Source: Agrypnia vestita (lineage: Eukaryota; Arthropoda; Insecta; Trichoptera; Phryganeidae). Taken from it: a stretch of 64,000 nt of DNA. This document shows, piece after piece, positions 46,740 to 59,000 of this stretch. The stretch lies in assembly GCA_016648135.1 (NCBI GenBank), contig JADDOH010005024.1, forward strand, positions 62,001-126,000, in the 5' to 3' direction. The notes under the pieces are model-generated. The model was not told where the DNA came from. It saw only the letters and a list, made by a program, of their open reading frames with translations, and did not search any database. Position numbers and translations under genes: made by a program. The stretch's first letter is position 1, and every line of letters begins with the position of its first letter.

Positions 46740-47560
46740 ACAAAAGCAATAGTGAAAGTAAAATAATATATGCAAAGAATCATGTGTATGGATAGTAACA
46801 ACCTGTAAATATTATTGATTACCAAAGCAATAGCACAGTTAAAAAGAATATATATATAAAACAATTAAATGAATGTTCGCCTACGTTAAATAGTGATAAA
46901 AAAACATTTTAACGTAAATACAGTTTAAGCAATAAATTAAGACCCGTTTTCGGCAGTTGGGTATTTGCAAATGGGCAAAATGCAGGTGACAATAGTATCT
47001 TCACGAATAGTGTTCTGTAGAAAGGTAAAAGTAGGGTGTCCACACTGACTGTGATAGAATGGATACCAAAGACATTTGAATATCAATTCAAACAGTTAGC
47101 ATAAGGTCCTTAACCATTTTTTTTAAAGTGACATCGTATTGGCACTCTTTATGTTTTCGGGAAGAACATTGACGAACAAAGGAGCCTTGTAAAATAACTT
47201 CTTAGTCCAGACATTGTCTTGGCATTTATTGGGTGATAATTAGGGAAATAGACGTTCTAGTATGGCGCATTTGCTTTTTTTATTTTTATGTATCGTTTTT
47301 TCTGCTCGTGTTAATGCAATGAAATATGACTAATGGATGACTATCAAATATAACAAATAATAGTGTTCTTCATTAGACATTGACTTCGGTAATGCTGCTA
47401 TACAATCACGATGCTATAGAAGAGTGATGTACTATAGTGTCACTATAAGTTGCATAAATCTGAATTGGAGGGGCTTTATCTTTGAGGAAAGAAGTACAAG
47501 CTTTCAGAAACAACCTGATCCACCCCCCTTTCCCCTTTTTACCCTACTTACTCACTCTCT
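46740..47560. other. AT-rich intergenic DNA
   Basis: No element ends or coding similarity identified. Confidence 0.4.
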
Positions 47561-47735
47561 CAGTATAATGTTTAGTATACGAATCTTCACTGTTTGATAG
47601 ATCTGACCCAAATTTTGCGCACTTATTCTTTAGGAATCTGCGGAAAACAAACGCGCTCTCGTCTCCCCTCCCCCTCTCCACCCGATTTATTCTCTGTACA
47701 AATCTACACCGGTGACAGATCTGACCCAGTGTGTC
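47560..47735. repeat. Copy of the 10620-type repeat
   Basis: tgatagatctgacccaaatt, ttgcgcacttattctttagg and a C-rich run repeat the family order, with a second partial unit at about 47700 (gacagatctgaccca). Confidence 0.55.
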
Positions 47736-47739
47736 TGAG

Positions 47740-49750
47740 GATAGATCTCGTCGAAGCAAATACAGTACCCAATTCCCTGCGGTAGAAAGTACCAGGGCCT
47801 TCAGACAAACAAAGAAGGCGCCCCCGAGGCACATCGTTCCGCAAGTACCTACTGCAGCGCATAATTTTTTAGCATAAAACGCACACCCATTTTAAAGATA
47901 TATTCACTTCAAATTATGTATTATGACATGGTAAAAAACATTTCTCTATTTTTTTCACGACTTTTAATAATTAAAAGGGGTTTTTATATAATTTTTTGTT
48001 TGAAATTTAATAATAGCAGTTTTAGATGTTTTTTAATCTATTTACTAACGCATTTACAACGAATCTATAATTTTTAAAAACTGACTCGTTGGGAAATAAA
48101 CAAATCAGATAAATCACTAGATAAATACATATACGTACCTATTTTATAATATCTGCCTGTAAAAAACGTACCATTTTCATTCTGATGACACACAAGAGAT
48201 ACGGAGGAAGAAAGACGGTCGGTAGGACGTTAATTCGCCTGGCAGATCTGAAAGGACGCTAGATTGGAGGATGGAACAGAGGGACGATGTTCTGTTGGCC
48301 AGCGGGTTGTCTTCCGAATAGGAGGTAGCCTGAGGCCTATATTTGGCGACGAGCTCACGCACGGGAGACTTCTTATCTATATTCGAGGCAGAGACAAGTC
48401 TCCACAGCAGGGGATATGGCGCGAAGTCTCTTATATTACTATTACATGAGAAAGGTCTACTGAGGATACTATTATACGAGAGTAGGAAATCACGGTACAC
48501 TAAAGTACGTATCCTGTTCTCGGCTAGGGCATTACATAGGCTAGAAAATTGGATCAACAAAAACGCAAGCAATAAAATAAGTAGCAGAGGGAACAGAAGT
48601 CAACTGGTACAATGGATTACATTTCTGTATCTATAAAATTCAACGTCTGTCTGTTTGTTTTCTATATAAGTCAACAACATCGTTTGACAGCTTTGACCCA
48701 AATTTTGTAAACTTATTCTTTTGTTCTATATTTACATAACATTACACTTAAATATTACAACATATTATATTATCAGTACTATGAAATTTCTCCATTGTGC
48801 CACATTCGTATTTTCTTACACTCTGACATTCATCACCTACTCTGAATCATTTACTTTGTCAATACAAAAAATTCTAGATAAATTGCTAAACAAAACAAAA
48901 TTATTATTTAATAATTTTTATGAAATTTGGTTCGTACTGAAAAATCATACGACACAAAAATAAAACTCGAGTTTAAGTTGTAATTGTGTTTACTGTAAAA
49001 CAGTTTGTAATTCACTAATTAAATACTGGCGCACGTGTTAATGTCCACCAGCAATATTAAGTGATAAATACCGGGAGCGTGTAAAAAGCTGTGCCCAAGT
49101 ATAATTTTTATAAAATTACCTACTTATTTTTTGTTCGCGCCTTAACTATAACTACAATACAGATATTTTTCGGGGGAAAAAGTGTTATATTTCAGGAGAT
49201 GGAGCATAAATGTGTTAATAAGCCCTATATTTTGTGTTATGCAAGTGTGAAACCTTTTAAATACTTTGAAATACGTCAAATTCGGGAGAACGATCATAAA
49301 TTTTAATGACCTTTTAAGGTGACTGAGAATTAGATCAACAAACTAAAAATTGTTATGTTATAACAATGATTGTATCGTTCCCAACTATAAAAAAATAAAA
49401 AATTCCATTTTTTACTCATTTCAAGGTAGGTATATCAGATATCTTAAAAAGGGGACCAGATAAAAATTAAAGTTTATTTTATGTAATTTTATTGAAAAAC
49501 ATAATGTTTTCTTATAAAAATGCTACAATTAGAATTGTATATAACAACCGCGTCACTTCTATATAACATTTTTCATCGCGGGACCAAGAAACACGTTTTC
49601 AAAATATAGATAATTTTCTACAGTCAATTTCATTTAATGTTTGAAATATATTAATGTTTTTTTCTAGTGTTTTTTTAAGAATCAAATAGTCTATCACATT
49701 GGGATTTGTTTGAGAAAAAATGTGTTTTTAGTGTAATACTTCGGGTTACA
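47740..49750. other. Region upstream of CCT1, no gene recognised
   Basis: A GC-richer patch at 48180-48600 holds overlapping frames on both strands (131 residues minus, 97 plus) without a recognisable domain, probably a decayed TE. The rest is AT-rich. Confidence 0.35.
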
Positions 49751-49988
49751 CTAGGAGGTGTTGGTTACACGCTTTCAGAAATCCACTAATGGCGACCATA
49801 TGTTTGACCATGTAGGTACTATTTACTCTATGATGCCATAAAGAAATATTTTTGTTGAAGTTTGTTTATGGTTAGAAACGGCAGGTCACGGTCATCTATG
49901 ATATCTATGCGCGATTCTCTTGTCTGTGGCCGTTGTTTCCATCGCCTCGTTTGTTTCTAGAAAGACCTTTTAGAATAATTTTTCGAAA
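49750..49988 (+). promoter_or_regulatory. CCT1 proximal promoter / 5' UTR
   Basis: The stretch before the CCT1 ATG is less AT-rich than the DNA upstream. It holds one consensus heat-shock inverted pair, TTCtaGAA at 49955-49962, about 27 bp before the start codon, and a looser TTCGAA at 49982. No TATA box was seen. CCT genes are heat-shock-factor targets in several animals, so a role is plausible, but one pair is weak evidence. Confidence 0.4.
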
Positions 49989-50061
49989 ATGTCGACTCTC
50001 GCGAGTGCTTTATCCGTCGCGGGCACCAGAACCTCTGGAGCCCCCGTTCGGACCCAAAATG
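49989..50061 (+). CDS. CCT1: CCT1 exon 1
   Basis: Encodes residues 1-24 plus the first base of codon 25. It begins at the ATG in cgaaaATGtcg and ends before the donor gtaatt, so intron 1 (293 bp) is phase 1. The 5' UTR lies just upstream; its start cannot be fixed from sequence. Confidence 0.93.
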
Positions 50062-53000
50062 GTAATTTACTTGCTTTCCATTTAAGAAAAATGTATGATA
50101 GTTGCATCCTACACGCTCCCTCTAGTGCACGAGGTGTATCACATGCTTCGCCGATTGTCATTTTCATGATGTTATACATCATTTTGAATCGAATAAGTGG
50201 ATTGAAGGTCTGACTTTTTGGTCAAAGTATTAGAATATTTCTTTGGTTTGGTGTAAAAGGCTGACATTTTGAGATATATTTTCATAACCTATACCGTTTT
50301 GAGTAGGCGTTTTTCTGTCACACCTTAGGTTTTAAAATATGTTTTGTTTTACAGTTATGGCAGCTTGTTCCATAGCAAACATAGTAAAGAGTTCTCTGGG
50401 TCCCGTCGGTTTGGATAAAATGCTAGTGGATGACATTGGAGATGTTACTGTCACAAATGATGGAGCTACTATTTTAAAGTGAGTCATAAATTTACATATT
50501 GAAAATTATTGTTTCGATTGTCTTGTGATATCAGCACTAAGTGTATATTTTTTTTTACAATTTTTCAAACATGTTTGCTGCCGATCGATACACATTCTTA
50601 TATTGAAATGGTCTTTGAACTATTAGTTTTTAAAATTACATGGTAAATTATTATTTTCAGACTTCTAGAAGTTGAACATCCCGCTGCTAAAGTTTTAGTT
50701 GAGCTGGCTCAACTTCAAGATGAAGAAGTTGGCGATGGTACAACCTCAGTTGTAATTCTAGCAGCAGAACTGCTTAAGGTATTCATATTGATGCATTTAT
50801 GAAAATACTCAATAATATTTTTATGTTATACAATAGTAATAATATTTGGATAATTTATTTAGCGCTGTTTTCGTGAGTACTCATCTCGAAGACGCCTCAC
50901 ATATTCAATTAATTTATAAAACTTACTAGCTAAAAAACTTATTAACTATTACTTATACATTAGATAACATACAAAAAAAAATTAATTGATGGTTAAAACT
51001 AAGTTAAGAGTGCCAGGAAGAATTATGTATTTTCGCAGACTGCATTCTAGGAGTATTCTAACAGTCTGTTTCTATGGGTTTTTATATCGAGTGTAGAAAG
51101 CCAAAAAACGTTCTTGATTATTTCGAAATTTACAGGAGAGGAAAAGAAAGTTGTCAATGTTTATTTTATTACTAAACGATTTCCATATTTGCTAATCCAA
51201 AAGACATTTGGAAATCTTTTCATAATAAAATAAATAGTGATGCAACAAATACGAATATTCCTATTGACCGAATATCATCACGAATATTAAAAATAAACTA
51301 TTTATAACTGAATGCAAATTACGGTTTGGCTGTGCACCGTGTATCCGAACACACCTACGCACTTCATTATCGGGGATTCCCCTAACATTGAATGAATGAA
51401 TTTGTTGGGTTCTCAAGTTGTCAATTGTGACTTGTTTCACAGCATAACTCGAGTTCTTTCATCTAGTATCGTTGGGTTATTAATAAGATTAGGTGCTCAT
51501 TTCATGCAGTTTTTGTTTTGTAATACGTATTGTTCGTTCCATTTTATTTCTGTTGTGTGTAAAAGTGTTAACTCTTATAAAATAATTTCAAATTAAATCT
51601 AATAACACGACCTCTCGTAAGTGTGAAAAAAGTGATACAGTTAAACTCGGCTATAAGGAGCTCGGGTATAAGGAGATCTCGGCTATAATGAGCAAAACTA
51701 TGAATTCATTTTGATTTGCGCGTATTTCCATACAATCGTTCTCGGTTACAAGGAGAGCGATTCCCGGATATATGGAGCAAATTTTAAACACTCTGCATAC
51801 ATATTTGCTTGGGTTACAGAAAAAAAACCAAATACGTACTCAAAACAATAAACTTTTAAAGCGGCTCGCACTTAATTAGGGTTCATTTTATGATGTACAC
51901 AAATGTGTCCGAAAATGACACATGCGCAGGCAAACAATATTCCTTCGTCGGCATTCCTTTGATAAGGAATGCCGACGAACTGAAGGTCGAGAATATTGGT
52001 CATATAACTCCGATTATTGGGGGTTTCCAAAATGTTTGAAGTCACAGTTTATTTTATGCAGTTTACTGTATTAGCATTTAAAAGCCTAATCAGTTAAACT
52101 CGAATTGTTCTATTGGAAACATGTCCACTAACAAACGAAAGTGTCTCTCGGTTCGCGAAAAAGTCGAAATTATTCGTGAAATGGAACGCGGCGCCAAAAA
52201 TTCCGAAGTCTGTAAAAAGTTTTCACTATCGTCTTCTACAGTTTCATCGCTCTGGAAAAATAAGGATGTTTATTTGGCTGCTCTTGAAAATAACTTAACA
52301 CAATCAAAAAAATTTAGAAAGTGCGAACTTACTGACGTTGACGAAGCATTGTTAAAATGGTTCTGTACCCAAAGATCCGCCGGATTTTCCATCGACGGGC
52401 CAATACTTAAAGCGCAAGCAGAAAAATTCGCAAAACAATTTGGAAGAGATGACTTTAAATGTAGCAATGGATGGCTGGATCGTTTTAAAAATCGCCATAA
52501 TATTGTTTATGCAAAAGTTAATGGAGAAGCAGCATCTACCGATTCTGTAATGGCAAGTGACTGGATTGAAAGCGTTTGGTCAGAATTGAGGCAGAGTTTC
52601 AATGACGAAGACATCTATAACGCTGACGAGACAGGATTCTTTTATAATATGACACCTGATACCACATTTAAATTTAAAAGTGAAAAGTGCATTGGTGGAA
52701 AAAAATCGAAAACTCGTCTGACAGTGATGGTTTGTGCCAACATGACTGGGACAGACAAAAGAAAACTTTTTGTTATCGGAAAATCCTTGAAACCTCGATG
52801 TTTTAAGAACATAAAGAGACTTCCTCTTGATTATACGGCAAACAAGAAATCATGGATGACCTCTGAGATTTTTCGACAGTACATTGTTAACTGGAACAAT
52901 GAACTTTTCAGGAAGAAACGAAAAATCTTGCTTTTAGTGGATAATTGTCCTGCGCACCCAAAAATGGAAAATTTATCCAATATTAAGCTTGTATTTCTGC

Positions 53001-56000
53001 CTCCCAATACAACCTCAATTTTACAACCAATGGATATGGGTGTAATAAAATGTTTGAAGGGGTTTTATAAAAGATTTGCAGTTTTACACCTTATAAACCA
53101 ACGAGAAAAGAAATTAAACGAAAATTTATCGATATTAGATGCCATAAATTTGTTGAATGACGCATGGAACAATGTTTCATCGGCTACCATATCAAATTGC
53201 TTCATTAAATCAAAATTAAAATCAAGACAAAATGTCATAAACGATTTACAAGAAGAAAACGACGAAGATAACTTACCTCTATCGGAGTGGCTAAAAATCA
53301 ACAATATTGTTTGCTTCGATAATAACATCGATGATTTTGAACATTTTGATGAGGACTTAATATCTTTTGAACAACTTACAGAAAGTGATATCGTGGATTC
53401 TGTGCTCAACAAAGACGATGACTGTGATGATGATGAGGATGATGTGACAAATGAATGTGAAACTGTGAATTCGAAGCCTGTGCCAAACATTACCCAAGCT
53501 CATGATGCAATGGACTTGTTGGTAGACTTTTTTGCAATCAACGAGACAAACAGTGAAACATTTCGTGCACTAAGTGTTTTAAGGGGAAATTTAAGAAACA
53601 TTAAAGTTAAATCTTTCAAGCAAACTAGTATTGAAAAATTTATAAAAAAATGTGATTGAATTATTAAGTACATGCGTATATATTTGTTGGTTTTTTAAAT
53701 TAAATCACTAAAACGTTTCATTTAAATTATGTGTTTGTGTCATCTCTGCCTACCCCACCTATTGACATTTTATTATAAAAAAATTAAGGTAAGCTATACG
53801 AGTATATTAAGTTTTAGATATTCTATAATAGTCCAATTATATAGTATTCGGGTATTAATTAAAAAAACTACGCACGAAATTTACCAATCCCGGATATAAG
53901 GAGTCCTGGCTATAAGGAGCAAATTTAGTCGGTCCCGTCGCGCTCCTTATAACCGAGTTCGACTGTATTTGTTTTCAACCGCTGGGAATGTGCAAACGGA
54001 TAAAAGAAATGTTGTGGTTTTTGAACAAGAATTTGCCGGCGGTAAATTTTAATTATTAAATCTCTTAGTTAAAAAAAGAACAGTGGTGTATTATTATTAC
54101 CTTATTGAATTATTCATATTCGCCGGATAGTAGGCTTGAATTCGTATTCGTGAAAGTAGTATTCGTTGCATCACTAAAAATAAAAATTGACAAGACATTA
54201 TTTTGCTCTCCTGTAAAGTTCGAAATAATCACTAAAGCCATTTGGGCTTTCTACCCTCGATATGATTGTCTAAATAAGTGCATCTTTAGTTGTTTTTTGA
54301 ACTGTGATAAGCTGTCTGTTTGTATCAGATTATTTAGTAGTTTATTCCATAACTTTGGTCCAGCCATTACAAAGCACGGTCATACGAAATTACTGGACGC
54401 GATTTACTTCAAGTAACCTACTTGTATTAGGTATTGATGCTGGGCAAAGTATTATTTTTCTGTTATACAATAATATTTTTATATTACAATATGGTTAAAA
54501 ATAATTTTGTTACAAGCTACTAATTAACATTAATATTTTCATTGTTCCAGAATGCCGACGATATGGTTAAACAGAAGATTCACCCGACCAGTATTATTTC
54601 AGGCTACAGACTAGCGTGCAAAGAGGCTTGCAAGTACATAACAGATAACCTCGCCATACCCACTGAAGCTTTAGGCAGGGAATGTATCATCAACTGCGCT
54701 AAAACATCTATGTCTTCCAAGATCATTGGAGCGTATCCTTTTTCATGAAATATTGCAATCCTCCCTAAATACGTTGAGAACCTCGCATGATGGTGGTAGA
54801 AATGTACCTCATACTAGTTAAAAATATTAAGTATTTTTTAAATGAAAACAATTTTATCTGGTGCCGTGCCACTTTTTTAAAAAAAAACTATTTTTGCATA
54901 TTTCAAGAAATCGTTTAGATAATGCAATATTTATTATGCTAATACAAAGACTGCCACATTTCTATTACTAAAGTATTTGATATTGACATATTTTTTGTTC
55001 TCACTTGCAAAAAAATTTAATTATTTTTTCAATTTTGTCAAATTACAAAAAAAATTATTTCGAATTACCGGGGTTTTAACATTTTGGGATTTGTGGGTTT
55101 TAAAAATTTAGAATTATGGTGAATTTCGAATTATCGGGGTTCGCATTAACTGGGTTTTACTTTAAATAGCGAACACGGAATAGTGTCACACCAATATTCT
55201 TACTATTTTCTAACTAAGCCAAACTTGTGCTGTAAAAATAGGACTAACTTTCTCGTCTGGAGTGAGGTTCGAACGAGGCGAGAGTCCTAACCACAAGACC
55301 TACAAGCTACTCTTTGTAAAATGTAAAAAATATCTTTACTAGGTTATTTAATTATTTATTTATTTATCTTAATAATTGTCTTAATAATAATATACAAGAA
55401 TAAATGCTTTAACTGTGGTATAAATGTGTCTTAAACATACGCGAGGGGGGATGTTCTTCCGCAATGACCAAAGTCACTTTTCTATAACACTGGTTTAATT
55501 CATCTCTGTAAATTTTAATACTCCGTGTGTGATGCCCATCTTTAAATGCAATCTATATGTATTTAATGTTTATAAATGTATGCATTCCTTAACTTCATAC
55601 ATTCAGTGATGCTAATTTCTTTTCCGAAATGGTTGTGGATGCTGCAAATGCCATCAAACAAACTGATGCAAAAGGAAATGTATTATTCCCCATAAAATCA
55701 GTTAATGTTCTGAAGGCACATGGCAAAAGCACGAGGGAAAGTATACTGGTCAATGGTTATGCTCTTAACTGCACAGTAGCCTCGCAGGCTATGGTGAAGA
55801 AGATTGTTGATGCTAAGATCGCCTGCCTTGATTTCTCACTCCAGAAAGCTAAGATGAAGATGGGAGTTCAGGTTAGAAATACATTTTTAAATTCTCATAT
55901 TATGTTTCTAATATGGAGATAAATGGAAAAATATTTTTCTAAGTATTGAATTTATTTTAAACGTGTTCCATAAGTATTCGGAGCATCTGCATGCCTGTAT

Positions 56001-59000
56001 TGCATATTATATTTCAGGTAAATGCTTTCTGAATCGATTTATTTTAATTTTTTTTACATTGTCTGTAAATAAAATTTATCACAATTGATGAATGGTTAAA
56101 TATCTGTACCTGAGAGCCAACATGTCTTTAGTCCATTTTCGGCCAAAATGCTTGAATACATTTTTGTTTAAACAACATCATAATCTTTAATCTCTAAAAA
56201 TTTCAAGCGTGTATTTCTTATATTTACAGAAATAACCAGTGCCACATTGTCTTAAATACAGTATTACTTTGAGCCAAAACAACTTATGCGAATGAGACAT
56301 TTTGGCTCTCAAATTTTTTAACACTATGTGACTTAGGATATTTTTTTCTATGAAATTAACTAACTAGCTAACTTAACATCACGCCGTTTCTCCGTAGGGG
56401 TAGGCAGAGAGGATAGAATGCCATACTCTTCTGTCCTGACATACAACTTTCGCTTCATTTTCATTCATACATCTTTGCATGCAAGCTCGACAGTTGTTGA
56501 GGCCTCTAACAGGTCCATCTTCCAGTATCTGGTTAATCTGGTCATATCACGTCTTCCGTAGTCGCCCTCTCTTTCTGGCGCCGTCAACACTTGCATTATA
56601 TATCTTTCTTACCATTCTTTCCTCATTCATTCGCTCAACATGCCCAAACCACCTCACCTATTTTTATTCTATTTATTATGCTACGATCAGCTTTACATTC
56701 ATTCCTAATATCTTCATTCTTTACTCTATCATACATGGATTTGCCACACATACGTCTAAGAGATCTCATCTCCACTGCATTCAATCTACTTTCGTTCCTC
56801 TTCTGCCAGCTCCAGGCTTCACTTTCATACATTAGTTTCGGTACCAGAACTCCATTATGTACCGCTAGTTTTGCCTCGGTAGACATATTTCTATTAGAAA
56901 TTATTGTATTCTAAGCACCGTTCACCCTATTCCCGACTGTCACTCTCCTCTCTATCTATCTCAACATTCTCTCTTCTATCGAACGTACTTCCCAAGTACA
57001 CAAACTCATTTACTTGTTCCAAACATTCATTGCCTACTAGTATTTCACACGCTGTCTTATTTTCGTCCTTCTCGAATACCATCACTTTTGACTTGTTTAC
57101 ATTCATAATAAGGTCACTTTCCTTGCATACATCGTACATCCTGCTTACTAGACTTTGTAAGTCTTGTTCGCTATTTGCCATTAATACTGCATCATCCGTG
57201 TACAATAAACAGCATGCAATCAAATTACTCATTTTCGCTCCTACATTCATAAATTCCAGTTCTGTCACACAATTATCCATATACAAGTTGAACAGCCATG
57301 GAGACATTACGCAACCCTGTTTGACACCTTTTGTTATATCAAACCATGGTGTAAATAATCCATTGATTCTTACACACGCAGTACTCCCCTCGTAAAGGGA
57401 TGCAACTGCATGTATAAGTTTACTGTTCACCTTGTAACCAGAGAGTACCTTCCATAACCTTCCTCTTACTTTTCAAAACGCAATGTTTAAATATCTTTCC
57501 CACTGATTTTGTAGGTTCAGTTGATGCAAATATCGATGTGCAATGTGCAACCCACGAGCCATTGCCTTCAAACCCGTTAACTGATGTGCACTTTCTTACC
57601 TCATACTTATTGATTTTGAATAAAACATAAGAATAAAAAGCTGTTTTATAATCATTTATCAATATAAACATGACCAAATTTTATCAAGACTATTTATCTT
57701 AAGTCAGATTTCAAGCAAATTTGTGAGAGCCAGAATAACTTAAATCCATTATATTGAAAAATAGCTAACATTTAACAGAACTAAAATTTTTAAAAGAAGG
57801 GTTCTTATTTGTTAACAACATCATATTTTTGTTACATTTTTAAAATAAAAAATAAAAAAAATCTCCTAAGAAAAACTGGTCAAAAAACCTTTAAATGGCT
57901 TTTTCTCGAAATGTGTTTTTTGAACTTAAGACATGTTGGCTCTCAGATACAGATATTAAAACGCGCAGTATATATACTAATTCTGTTTGTGACTTTGTAG
58001 ATTTTAGTGACAGACCCCGAAAAGTTGGAAGCGATCAGAGCGCGCGAATTAGACATCACGAAGGAGCGCATTGAGAAGATCCTGTCGACCGGTGTAAATG
58101 TGGTCCTCTGCACCGGAGGAATTGATGATCTGTGCCTGAAGTACTTTGTGGAAGCCGGCGCCATGGCGGTCAGGAGGTGTAAGAAGGCTGATCTGAAGAG
58201 GATTGCCAAAGCAACTGGGGCCAAATATTTAACTTCACTTACTAATTTGGAAGGTAAATAATTTAAAAAATTATTCATTGAAATAGAGTTTAATATTTAA
58301 TCATACTTTGTAGAATGCTGACAAAAGTGAGAATTTTGACTGTTAAAAGTGTGTTGATTAGAAGTTCTGAGTCCCAGAAGTTGACACAAGTTTGGTAATG
58401 TGTGTTCCAAATGATCACATAAGTGTTAGGATTTTCCAAAAATAACTGGTACAAAATTAACAGTTTGGGATGAAAGTGAAAAAGTACTAATTAACGTGGA
58501 TGGAATTAACGGAGTTTTGCTGTAGTCATCAGAAAATTTTGAAAGTGTTTGAAAAAATGTCATAATAGAGCTAGTTTACAATACCTTACAGGTGGATTCC
58601 TGCCTTGATTTATGAGTCGAAAATGTTCAAGCATCCATGGCCAAATATCTATAATTATGGCCATTATTTTTTTAAATATTTCTGACTTATTTTTTGCAAA
58701 ACGATGAAGCATCTTTACAATAACTTATATTGATTATAAAAAATTAATTTGTGTCAATATATATTTAAAAATATGATAAAAACCTTGCAAAAAAAAAAAA
58801 ATTACTTCCTTTCTTTTAACTCGTGGCGTCTGCTTGCTTGCTTGACGAAAAAACTTTGAATCGATTTTTAACTCTTTTCCAGTGATCTAATCGAGCTGAA
58901 ACTTTGCAAGTAGACTCGTGGCGACGATCAAGAAGACCTATCAAATTTTCATTAAAAAAAATAATAATTATAGTATAATTTTGGATTTTTCACATTTTTA

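Noticed and set aside
48177..48636. 131-residue minus-strand and 97-residue plus-strand frames
   Set aside because: Mutually overlapping, without a motif I can name; probably decayed mobile DNA.
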